21,863 nt of DNA, from assembly GCA_938014865.1 (NCBI GenBank), contig CALLQJ010000408.1, forward strand, positions 1-21,863, read 5' to 3'. Source of the stretch: an uncultured Fastidiosipila sp. Its GTDB lineage: Bacteria; Bacillota; Clostridia; Saccharofermentanales; Fastidiosipilaceae. Position numbers and translations under genes: made by a program. The notes under the pieces were generated by a model. That model made no database searches. It was not told where the DNA came from and saw only the letters and a program-made list of their open reading frames with translations. Shown here in pieces: positions 1 through 7,259 of this stretch; the first letter of the stretch is position 1, and each line of letters opens with the position of its first letter.

Positions 1-362
1 ATTTCAGCAAGATTTTTATTCGTCTCGGCCAGATCCTTGCCGACGGGCGCGATGTCGCGGTCGTGGAAACATAAATACTCGATCCCGAGCTTTTGCATAA
101 ATTCAAAACCGGCATCCACTTTGGCCTTCGCATGCGCCATGCTGCCTTCCTCGGCGCCGAAGCTCTTGTCAATCGTCCCCGTCCCGAACATATCCTGTCC
201 GTTCGCGCAGAGATTGTGCCACCAAGCCATCGAGAACTTCAGATGATCCTTCATCTTCTTGCCCATAATTTCACGTTCGGCATCATAGAACTTGAAACTC
301 ATCGGGTTCTTGCTCTCCGGGCCCTCATAAGGCACTTTTTCGATAAATGGAAAATATGTCAT
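1..362 (-). CDS. xylA: Xylose isomerase, N-terminal part (cut by window start)
   Basis: Converts D-xylose to D-xylulose in the cytoplasm, the first step of the isomerase route of xylose use. The first 120 residues are visible of a family normally about 440 long; the rest lies beyond the window start. The N-terminus has the typical FPFIEKVPYEGPESKNP stretch, then the AWWHN segment (residues 46-50) and the FHDRD motif with the catalytic His100 and Asp103. The ATG is preceded by AGGAGG about 6 bases away. It begins 21 bases after the xylB stop on the same strand, so it is the third gene of a GH3-xylB-xylA operon. What is seen is intact. Identification is firm from the motifs alone. Confidence 0.96.
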   Translation of the reverse strand, partial: MTYFPFIEKVPYEGPESKNPMSFKFYDAEREIMGKKMKDHLKFSMAWWHNLCANGQDMFGTGTIDKSFGAEEGSMAHAKAKVDAGFEFMQKLGIEYLCFHDRDIAPVGKDLAETNKNLAE

Positions 363-383
363 ATATAGCCTCCTATTGCTAAA

Positions 384-1907
384 TTAAAGCTTTGCCAGAC
401 GGGCAAAGTCTTCTTTCAAACTTTTATATAAATCCTTATATAAATCATAATACGGCCGATAGGCCTCGTGCATGGCAGGGTCGGGGGCCTGCGCCTCCCG
501 GTAGCGGATGATTTTTTCACAGGCTTCTTCTGCCGATGCATAAACGCCGCCGGCAATACCGCCCAGGATCGCCGCCCCGAGTGCACCGCCCTGATCCGTC
601 TCCAGAGTCCGGACCGGAATCTGATAAAGATCCGCCAGCATCTGCCGCCACAAAGGACTTCTGCCTCCGCCGCCGGTCACGATCATGTCGTCGACCTCTG
701 CTTTATTCTCCCGGAACACATCCAGGCACTGCAGCTGAGAAAAGCCCACCCCCTCCATCACGGAGCGGATAAGTTCAGGCTTGCCGTGCATGGCCGAAAG
801 CCCGAAGAAGACCCCTCTGGCATTCGGATCCAGATAGGGACTTCTCTCGCCCATCAGATACGGCAGATAAATCAGCCGTTCGGAGCCGGGCGGCACCGCC
901 TCAGCTTCTGCCGTCATCAGATCATAAGGATCCTTGCCTTGCGCTTCGGCCGCTTTCACTTCTTCCGTACAGACGGTATCCCGCAGCCAGCGCAGCGAAA
1001 GGCCCGCCGCCTGGGTGCAGCTCATCAGGGTCCACTTTCCGGGAACCGACGCACACAAGGTATGTACCCGTCCATGGGGATCAATCTCCGGTTCATCGGT
1101 CACCGTGTAGACCACCGCAGAGGTCCCGATCGTCGTAAACGCCCGGCCCGGTTTATAGACCCCGGTCCCGATCGCGGCCGCCGGATTATCTCCGGCCCCG
1201 CCGGCAATAATCGTGCCTTCTGCAAGACCGGTAAGAGCCGCCGCTTCAGCATTTACTCTGGCCGAAACGTCCTGCGATTCCACCAGTTCCGGCAGCAGGG
1301 CCGGATCAATGTCCAGTTTTTCCAGCATTTCTTCGGACCAGCAGCGGCCTTTGACATCCATCAGCTGCATGCCCGACGCATCCGAAACATCGCCGGCATA
1401 AGCGCCGCTCAGTTTATAGCGGATATAATCTTTGGGCAGGAGGATATGTCTTGCCTTGGCATAAATTTCGGGTTCATGACGTTTAACCCACATGATCTTA
1501 GCAGCGGTAAAGCTTGTCATCGGCGGATTCGCCGTAATTTCAATAATTCTTTCCCGGCCGACCAGCTCTTCCATTTCCGCGGTGACCGCTTCTGTCCGCT
1601 GATCCGCCCAAATGATACAAGGCCTTAAGACCTCGCCGTTTTCATCCAGAAGCACCAGCCCGTGCATCTGCCCGCTCAGGCCGATGCCGGCAATATCAGA
1701 TGCGGCAATGCCGCTTTCTTTTAAAACGCTGCGGATCCCCTCCGCCGCGGCCTCCCACCAGTCTTCGGGGTCCTGCTCCGCCCAGCCGTTCTGCGGCTGG
1801 GAGAGGGGATACTCACCGGTATAGCCGGAGAGATATTGACCGTTTTCATCAAAAAGCGCTGTTTTCGTGCCGGACGTGCCGACATCAATGCCGAGAATAT
1901 AACGCAT
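384..1907 (-). CDS. xylB: Xylulokinase (FGGY family)
   Basis: Phosphorylates D-xylulose to D-xylulose 5-phosphate with ATP, feeding the pentose phosphate pathway. The 507 residues match the usual length of about 500. The N-terminal FGGY domain starts with the phosphate-binding GIDVGTSGTK (residues 6-15) and carries the substrate-contact MHG (81-83). The expected catalytic base is Asp240 in GGAGDN. The C-terminal domain has the VTGGGGRSPLW nucleotide-binding loop followed by TDQGGALGAA. The start codon lies only 2 bases after the stop of the upstream GH3 gene, and its AGGAGG site lies in and around the end of that gene, so translation is probably coupled. Xylulokinase is preferred over other FGGY kinases because of these motifs and the neighbouring xylA. 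Confidence 0.96.
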   Translation of the reverse strand: MRYILGIDVGTSGTKTALFDENGQYLSGYTGEYPLSQPQNGWAEQDPEDWWEAAAEGIRSVLKESGIAASDIAGIGLSGQMHGLVLLDENGEVLRPCIIWADQRTEAVTAEMEELVGRERIIEITANPPMTSFTAAKIMWVKRHEPEIYAKARHILLPKDYIRYKLSGAYAGDVSDASGMQLMDVKGRCWSEEMLEKLDIDPALLPELVESQDVSARVNAEAAALTGLAEGTIIAGGAGDNPAAAIGTGVYKPGRAFTTIGTSAVVYTVTDEPEIDPHGRVHTLCASVPGKWTLMSCTQAAGLSLRWLRDTVCTEEVKAAEAQGKDPYDLMTAEAEAVPPGSERLIYLPYLMGERSPYLDPNARGVFFGLSAMHGKPELIRSVMEGVGFSQLQCLDVFRENKAEVDDMIVTGGGGRSPLWRQMLADLYQIPVRTLETDQGGALGAAILGGIAGGVYASAEEACEKIIRYREAQAPDPAMHEAYRPYYDLYKDLYKSLKEDFARLAKL

Positions 1908-1909
1908 GC

Positions 1910-4051
1910 TTACCTCCTGAGCCTGAATGTTTCCGCTTCAAAACCCGTCAGTTCCGCGGATCTCGGATCGGGCTGCGAGAAGCCGATATAAAGTTCATAA
2001 TCACCCTCGGGAATGACGGCCTTGCCCTCTTCCGTGAAGACCTCAAAGGCCTCTTCTTCCAGGCGCAGCCTATAGCGGCCGCTCTCGCCGGCTTTAAGCG
2101 GGCATTTTGCCGTCGCTTTCAGCTGCGGATAAAGCGGACCGCCCTCGGGTGCTTTGACATAAACTTGCAAGGTTTCACAGGCTTCACGTTCGCCCGTATT
2201 GGAAACATCCGCCGTAATCGTAATACCTTCTTTAGTAATAGTATAATCTGAGATCTTTACAGAGTCTAAGGAAAATCTACTGTAGGTCAGACCGAAGCCG
2301 AAAGGATAGCAGACCTCCCCCCGGTAATAGCGGTAGGTGCGGTTTTTCATCGTATAGTCCGTAAAGGGCGGGGCTTGATACTTTTCAGAATAAAAGGTCA
2401 GGGGAAGCTTTCCCGAAGGCGAGGCCTCTCCGAACAAAAGCCCGGCCACGGCTTTGCCGCCCATTGCCCCGGGGTACCAGCACTGCATGATCGCCGCCGC
2501 TTTTTCGCTGTCTTCGTCCAGCGCCAGGCAGCTGCCCGACAATACCAGAAGAATAACCGGCTTGCCGCTTTCGTAAATCGTATGCAAGACCTCACGCTGA
2601 ATGCCGGGGAAGAGAATATCGGCTTTGTCTCCGCTGCCGAAGGGATTGCCCGTGTCCCCTTCTTCGCCCTCCAGGCTCGGGTCAAGGCCGAAGCAGGCAA
2701 TAATGACATCGCTTTTTTTGCAGACCGTCTTCACTTCGGAAATACGGTCGTTCGCTTCGCCTAAATTCTGCATGCGGTCTTTGTAAAGATGACAGCCTTC
2801 CGAGAAATAAATCCGGGTATCGCTGCCTTCCAGATAATCATAAATACCCTCGCTGATCGTCCAATAGCGGGAAGCGGTGCCTTCGTAGTTGCCGACCAAG
2901 GCTCTGCGGTTATCCGCATTGGGACCGATAATGCCGATGCTTTTTATTTCATTTTTATCAAGCGGCAGGATCCCGTCATTTTTAAGGAGCACCGGAACCC
3001 TTTTCGCCGCTTCCAGATTAAAGGCCTGATGCTCGGGGCTGTCGCAGTCCTCATAGCCGATGGCATCAAAAGGCGTCTCATCAAACAACCCGAGCATGAA
3101 GCGTGTGGTAAAAAGCCTGATGCAGGCTTCGTCGATCGCATCTTCCGAGAGAAGATCCTCATAAACCGCATCCAGGGCATGGCCGTAGCAGCTGCCGCAG
3201 TTCAGGTCGCAGCCGGCTTTGATCGCCATGGCCGCCCCGTCGGCGGGACGATCCGCCAGGCCGTGATCGTTGAAAATATCCCGGATCGCCCAGCAGTCCG
3301 AAACCACATGTCCCTCAAAGCCCCACTCCCCGCGCAGGATCTCCTGAAGGAGCCGGGGGCTCGCGCAGGCTGCTTCGCCGTTCACGCGGTTATAAGCGCC
3401 CATGACGCTTTCGACCTCGCCTTTTTCCACACAGGCTTTAAAGGCCGGAAGATAGGTCTCATAAAGATCTTTGTCGGACACTTCCGCATTAAATTCGTGG
3501 CGGAGATCTTCCGGTCCGGAATGCACGGCAAAGTGCTTGGCACAGGCGGCCGTCTTGAGATAGTCAGGCGATTCGCCCTGCAGACCTTCGATAAAGGCCA
3601 CCCCCAAGAGCCCGGCCAGGAAGGGGTCTTCCCCGTAGGTTTCGTGGCCTCTGCCCCAGCGCGGATCCCGGAAGATATTGACATTCGGCGACCACATGGT
3701 CAGCCCCTTGTAAATATCCCGGTCCCCTTCGGCCCGCTGCGCATTGAACTTGGCCCTGGCCTCGTCGGAAATTACTTCGGCCGCCGCTTTGATCAAATCG
3801 GGATCAAAGGAAGCGGCCAGGCCGATCGCCTGGGGAAAAACAGTGGCGGTCCCGGCCCGGGCCACCCCGTGGAGTGCCTCGTTCCACCAATTATAAGCGG
3901 GAACATTAAGGCGCGGAATGGCCGGTGCGGCGTGCAGCATCTGGCTGATTTTTTCTTCGAGGCTCATTTCCGATACGAGTGCCTCGGCCCTTTCCCGGAA
4001 AGGGCGGCGGTCACGTTTTTGAGCAGCTTTTGTCTTGTCCTTGCTTTTCAT
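1910..4051 (-). CDS. GH3 glycoside hydrolase, probable intracellular beta-xylosidase
   Basis: Expected to release xylose (possibly also arabinose or glucose) from the non-reducing end of short beta-linked oligosaccharides. The 713 residues show the three-part GH3 layout: a TIM barrel (about 25-320) with WNEALHGVAR and the KH pair at 172-173; the nucleophile Asp252 in VVSDCWAI; an alpha/beta sandwich (about 350-575) with LEGEEGDT at 460-467, where the acid/base glutamate is expected; and a fibronectin-like C-terminal domain (about 625-695). No signal peptide is present: the N-terminus is short, charged and lysine-rich, so the enzyme should be cytoplasmic. The ATG has a GGGAGG site 6 bases upstream. 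It is the first gene of the operon with xylB and xylA, which makes xylosides the likely substrate. Beta-glucosidase activity cannot be excluded from sequence. Confidence 0.95.
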   Translation of the reverse strand: MKSKDKTKAAQKRDRRPFRERAEALVSEMSLEEKISQMLHAAPAIPRLNVPAYNWWNEALHGVARAGTATVFPQAIGLAASFDPDLIKAAAEVISDEARAKFNAQRAEGDRDIYKGLTMWSPNVNIFRDPRWGRGHETYGEDPFLAGLLGVAFIEGLQGESPDYLKTAACAKHFAVHSGPEDLRHEFNAEVSDKDLYETYLPAFKACVEKGEVESVMGAYNRVNGEAACASPRLLQEILRGEWGFEGHVVSDCWAIRDIFNDHGLADRPADGAAMAIKAGCDLNCGSCYGHALDAVYEDLLSEDAIDEACIRLFTTRFMLGLFDETPFDAIGYEDCDSPEHQAFNLEAAKRVPVLLKNDGILPLDKNEIKSIGIIGPNADNRRALVGNYEGTASRYWTISEGIYDYLEGSDTRIYFSEGCHLYKDRMQNLGEANDRISEVKTVCKKSDVIIACFGLDPSLEGEEGDTGNPFGSGDKADILFPGIQREVLHTIYESGKPVILLVLSGSCLALDEDSEKAAAIMQCWYPGAMGGKAVAGLLFGEASPSGKLPLTFYSEKYQAPPFTDYTMKNRTYRYYRGEVCYPFGFGLTYSRFSLDSVKISDYTITKEGITITADVSNTGEREACETLQVYVKAPEGGPLYPQLKATAKCPLKAGESGRYRLRLEEEAFEVFTEEGKAVIPEGDYELYIGFSQPDPRSAELTGFEAETFRLRR

Positions 4052-4061
4052 GGAGATCCTC

Positions 4062-4089
4062 CCGATACATACTGTCTTCAGTATATCGG
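4062..4089 (-). promoter_or_regulatory. Imperfect dyad or leader hairpin ahead of the GH3-xylBA operon
   Basis: On the minus strand the arms CCGATATACTG (4089-4079) and CAGTATGTATCGG (4074-4062) pair over 11 bp around the loop AAGA, with a 2-base bulge in the second arm. The second arm abuts the GGGAGG ribosome binding site of the GH3 gene. The first arm contains TATACT (4085-4080), a plausible -10 box, although the -35 position (GCGAAA at 17 bp spacing) is poor. Either the dyad is an operator over the promoter, or the transcript starts further upstream and this is an RNA hairpin next to the ribosome binding site. The structure is read directly; the role is inferred. Confidence 0.5.
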
Positions 4090-4162
4090 CTGCGGGCGGG
4101 GCTTTCGCCTCTTCCTTTGCGTTAAACTTCTCATTTCTTGCGCTTCAAAAGCCGCTAAACGC

Positions 4163-4192
4163 TCGACACGGGCTTTTTAATAGTATTATGAT
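4163..4192 (+). promoter_or_regulatory. Candidate promoter of the AraC-family regulator gene
   Basis: TCGACA (4163-4168) and TATGAT (4187-4192) each match the vegetative consensus at five of six positions, with 18 bp spacing. Transcription would start near 4199, leaving a leader of about 77 bases before the GTG start at 4276. That leader contains a small GC-rich hairpin (CGGGC at 4221-4225 with GCCCG at 4236-4240) followed by GGTTTT, which might act as a weak attenuator. Not confirmed. Confidence 0.45.
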
Positions 4193-4263
4193 GAATGCAG
4201 ATAAATAAAAAACAGCGGATCGGGCTTTTCTACGGGCCCGGGTTTTGCTCCAAACAAGAAGAA

Positions 4264-4278
4264 AGGAGTTTTCTTGTG
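4264..4278 (+). promoter_or_regulatory. Ribosome binding site that sets the regulator start at GTG 4276
   Basis: AGGAG (4264-4268) lies 7 bases ahead of a GTG at 4276-4278. The upstream in-frame ATG at 4195 has no such site and would sit almost on the candidate promoter start point. The GTG is therefore the better start, and the protein has 314 residues instead of 341. Confidence 0.8.
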
Positions 4279-5220
4279 ATCGAGCAGCTAGACGGTGTGA
4301 AAGAAACCGTCCGATATCCTGAATATTCACGGGTGCGTTTTTACCATAATGTGGAAAAGGAAGGCTACCCGCTGCACTGGCATGCGGCCACGGAAATCAT
4401 CATGCCTCTGCGCAAAGACTACTCGCTTAACATTCAGAATAAAGATGTTTACCTCAGCCCGGGCGATATTTTGTGGATCGCTCCGGGTATTTTGCATACC
4501 ATTGACGAACCGGAGCCGGACGGAGAACGCCTGATCATCCTCTTTGACCCGACGATCATGAATCAGTTTAAGGAACTGTCGACCGTCTTCCCCTTTTTGA
4601 GTCCTTCGTATCTTGTGACGAAAGAGAGCTTCCCGGAATCGCACGTTAAAATGCAGGAATGCCTGACGCAGATGCTGCAGCTGGAATACGCGGATTCCCC
4701 GCTTAAGAATGTGCTGATTTATGCGGAACTGATCCGCCTGGCCTCGCACCTGGGAAACGCCGTCATGGAGCGGCTGAATATTGCGGGCCGGGATGCGGCG
4801 ATCAAGCTGCGGGAAAAAGAAGAGCTCTCCTCTGAGGAAGAGACGGCCGCGCAGCAGCATTTATCGACCATTTACGAAAGCCTGGAATTCATCCGGGAGC
4901 ATTCGCGCGAGGATATTACCTTGGACCAGCTGGCGGACGAGGCGTCCTTCAGCAAGTTTTATTATTCGCGCCTTTTCAAGAGCTTTACGGGGATGAGTTT
5001 TATCGATTACCTCAACAGCTGCCGGATTTCCGATGCGGAAATGCTCTTGTCGGATCCGGAGGCGTCCATCACCGAGGTGGCGATGAAGGCGGGCTTTAAC
5101 AGCATTTCTACATTTAACCGCGTGTTTAAAAAATATAAAAACTGTACGCCGAGTGAGTTCAAGCAGATCGGATCGTCGACGAAGAACTACAGCGGCATTT
5201 TTGAATCGAAAAAGGAGTAA
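4276..5220 (+). CDS. AraC-family transcriptional regulator
   Basis: A probable sugar-responsive regulator of the flanking xyloside genes. With the GTG start it has 314 residues. The N-terminal half is an AraC-type cupin (about 20-85) with HWHAATEI at 34-41 and YLSPGDILWIAPGILHTI, expected to bind the effector. A charged linker rich in Glu precedes the C-terminal double helix-turn-helix domain (about 206-298), which has the family hallmarks SFSKFYYSRLFKSFTG and, in the second unit, ITEVAMKAGFNSISTFNRVFKK. It is divergent from the GH3-xylB-xylA operon, and its stop codon is 3 bases before the esterase start, so it heads a two-gene operon. This position suggests control of both divergent operons. 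The effector cannot be read from the sequence; xylose or a xylo-oligosaccharide is an inference. Confidence 0.95.
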   Translation: MIEQLDGVKETVRYPEYSRVRFYHNVEKEGYPLHWHAATEIIMPLRKDYSLNIQNKDVYLSPGDILWIAPGILHTIDEPEPDGERLIILFDPTIMNQFKELSTVFPFLSPSYLVTKESFPESHVKMQECLTQMLQLEYADSPLKNVLIYAELIRLASHLGNAVMERLNIAGRDAAIKLREKEELSSEEETAAQQHLSTIYESLEFIREHSREDITLDQLADEASFSKFYYSRLFKSFTGMSFIDYLNSCRISDAEMLLSDPEASITEVAMKAGFNSISTFNRVFKKYKNCTPSEFKQIGSSTKNYSGIFESKKE

Positions 5221-5223
5221 GAG

Positions 5224-7101
5224 ATGATGCGTGTTTTTCCGCTCTTCAGATCCGGCGCCGTCCTGCCGAGCGGCCGGGCTTTTGCCGTTTGGGGCGAGGC
5301 GGCCCCGGGAAGCAGGATCCGGCTGAAGCTGGCCGGACAGAGCTTAGAAGGCAGCGCCGAAGCCGACGGCAGCTGGCGGATTAAGGTCCCCGCTTTGCCG
5401 CCGGGAGAGGGCTATACCTTGGAACTTTCATGCGGCAAAGAACGTCTGCTTTATGAAGATATTGCCCTGGGCAAGGTTTTTCTGCTGAGCGGACAGTCGA
5501 ATATGCAGCTTCCCGTAAGCCGCTGCACAGATGCCATGCCGCCTTTTTTTGAAGGCCTGGAGGATTCCCGGATCCGGGAACTCCGGCTGCCTCTTGCGCC
5601 GTCTTTTGACAAGGAGAACCGCCGGTGGCCCGAGCCTTCGGAATGGAAAAGCCTGAGCGCTTTGACGATGCCGGAATTCGGCGCGCTGGGCCTGGCGTTT
5701 GCCGCGGCGTATCTGGACGATCACGACCTGCCGATCGGCCTGGTGAATTGTTCTGTCGGCGGCACGACCGCGGAAAGCTGGCTGCCTTTGGAGGATCTGG
5801 CGGATCGACCGGATCTGACGGATGTCTTTTACAAGTGGGCAGCTGAGGCCGAGCGGAAGGCCGCCGACGAGGCTTACGCGAAAGCGCTTCAGGCGTGGCA
5901 TGAAAAAGCGCTGGCCGCCGAGGTTCCGGAAGACGCTTTTGAGGCCTTCGGGGAAGATATTTTTCCTGACATGCTTTTTGAGACAAAGTACAAGGATTTT
6001 CACGGGGTACTCTGGCTGCGCTGCCGCTTTGAGCTGACGCCGGAGGAGGCAGCGAGCCGCAGTGCCCGCCTGGAGCTGGGCTGCCTTTTCCATGAAGATA
6101 TTACCTATCTCAACGGCCGGGAAGTCGGCAGGACGGATTACCAGTATCCGCCGCGCCGCTATGACTTGCCGCCGGGTATCCTGCGGGCGGGCGAGAACGA
6201 AGTGCTGGTCCGGCTCCTGGTCCCCTTCGGAACCGGAGGTGCCGTGCCGGGGAAATTTTACGGTCTTATTTTGGACGAAGCCACCGTGCCGCTGGGCGGC
6301 GATATCTGGGAAATTGCGCCCGGGCCCGAACTTCCTTTGCTCGGGGATCCGAAATTCTGGGACCGCATTGCAGGCAGCAATTACTATGCTTATCTGCAGC
6401 CGCTGAAAGGCTTTCCCTTTACGGCAGCCCTGTGGTATCAGGGGGAATCAAACGATCAGAATCCGGAAGATTATGCGGAGCATTTCAAGCGCCTGATCCG
6501 CCGTTTCCGGCAGGATTTCGGCAAGAAGCTGCCCTTTATTTATGTGCAGCTGACCCGCTATGATGATCCCTTCCGCGGGGTTCCCGAAGACAGCTGGGCG
6601 ATGATCCGGGAGGCGCAGCGGCAGGCGCTGGCTCTTAATGATACGGCCATGGTGGTCTCATTGGATGTCGGCGAGGCAAATGATCTTCATCCGCAGGATA
6701 AGTGGAGCCTCGGTTCCCGCTGCTATCTGGCGTATAAGGCGATGCATGCCGGGCACTCGGATTACGGACTGAGTCCGGAGCTTTCGAGCTGGTTTCGTGA
6801 CGGCCGAAAGCTGCGGCTTTATTTCCGCTATGCGGCCTCAGGGCTCTGGACGGACGGGGATTTTGAGAAGGCCTTTGTTTACCGGGATCAGGCAGGAAAT
6901 AAAAGGGCCGCCGAGATCCTCGAACTTTCGGATAATTACATTGATCTGGCCCTGCCGGACGGTATCGGCGACGATGAATTAAAAACTTATCAGCTCTTGT
7001 TCTTATATGAAAATAATCCGCCTTATGCGTATCTTCGAAACGGGGACGGTCTTCCGGCCTCGCCTTTCCTGATTGATTTAGACGAAGACGGCAGCGCCTG
7101 A
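5224..7101 (+). CDS. SGNH carbohydrate esterase of the sialate O-acetylesterase type
   Basis: Likely removes acetyl groups from sugars, here plausibly from imported acetylated xylo- or xyloglucan-oligosaccharides. The 625 residues contain a split SASA-type SGNH domain: block I LLSGQSNMQLP with nucleophile Ser92, block II NCSVGGTTAESW (175-186), WYQGESND (404-411), and the DLHP motif with Asp487 and His489. Between the halves (about 255-350) sits an inserted beta-sandwich resembling the sugar-binding domain of GH2 enzymes, an arrangement known for sialate O-acetylesterase-like and CE20-type esterases. There is no signal peptide. Its ribosome binding site overlaps the end of the regulator gene, and it is followed by a terminator. 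Sialic acid is an unlikely substrate given the xylose neighbours, but the precise ester is unknown. Confidence 0.88.
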   Translation: MMRVFPLFRSGAVLPSGRAFAVWGEAAPGSRIRLKLAGQSLEGSAEADGSWRIKVPALPPGEGYTLELSCGKERLLYEDIALGKVFLLSGQSNMQLPVSRCTDAMPPFFEGLEDSRIRELRLPLAPSFDKENRRWPEPSEWKSLSALTMPEFGALGLAFAAAYLDDHDLPIGLVNCSVGGTTAESWLPLEDLADRPDLTDVFYKWAAEAERKAADEAYAKALQAWHEKALAAEVPEDAFEAFGEDIFPDMLFETKYKDFHGVLWLRCRFELTPEEAASRSARLELGCLFHEDITYLNGREVGRTDYQYPPRRYDLPPGILRAGENEVLVRLLVPFGTGGAVPGKFYGLILDEATVPLGGDIWEIAPGPELPLLGDPKFWDRIAGSNYYAYLQPLKGFPFTAALWYQGESNDQNPEDYAEHFKRLIRRFRQDFGKKLPFIYVQLTRYDDPFRGVPEDSWAMIREAQRQALALNDTAMVVSLDVGEANDLHPQDKWSLGSRCYLAYKAMHAGHSDYGLSPELSSWFRDGRKLRLYFRYAASGLWTDGDFEKAFVYRDQAGNKRAAEILELSDNYIDLALPDGIGDDELKTYQLLFLYENNPPYAYLRNGDGLPASPFLIDLDEDGSA

Positions 7102-7137
7102 GGCGGGGGGCTGCAAGCTTTTCTAAGCCACTAAAGA

Positions 7138-7172
7138 GGGCCGGACGCTTGAAGCTTCCGGCCCCTGTTTTA
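7138..7172 (+). terminator. Terminator after the regulator-esterase operon
   Basis: GGGCCGGA (7138-7145) pairs with TCCGGCCC (7157-7164), with a further partial GCTT/AAGC pairing inside the loop, and CTGTTTTA follows. On the other strand the stem is followed by CTCTTT, so it may also stop read-through from the convergent GH2 gene. Confidence 0.8.
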
Positions 7173-7230
7173 TGGGAAGACTAATTTATGGCGGACGCGC
7201 TTTTTAGACGAATGCCCGTTGTTTTTCTTC

Positions 7231-7253
7231 AAAAGCGCTGCCTTCAGGCAAGC
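7231..7253 (-). terminator. Short terminator directly after the GH2 gene
   Basis: Read on the minus strand, TGCC and GGCA arms (7250-7239) form a small stem around a four-base loop. It is extended by GC/GC pairs across a one-base bulge and followed by CGCTTTT. It begins about 7 bases after the GH2 stop codon. The stem is short, so the stronger hairpin at 7138-7164 probably serves as back-up. Confidence 0.5.
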
Positions 7254-7259
7254 CGTAAC

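Noticed and set aside
468..1628. Plus-strand open frame (386 codons) opposite xylB
   Set aside because: Antisense to a fully conserved xylulokinase, with an Arg/His/Pro-rich translation and no family resemblance.
2789..4180. Long plus-strand open frame (463 codons) opposite the GH3 gene
   Set aside because: Runs antisense through conserved GH3 motifs, has no ribosome binding site and encodes no recognisable domain. It is a by-product of the high GC of the real gene.
4195..4275. Upstream ATG start for the AraC-family regulator
   Set aside because: No ribosome binding site, located only a few bases after the candidate -10 box, and the added residues are not conserved-looking. GTG 4276 has an ideal AGGAG.
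4052..4275. Catabolite-response (cre) site in the divergent promoter region
   Set aside because: I looked for the TGWAANCGNTNWCA pattern and found no acceptable match.
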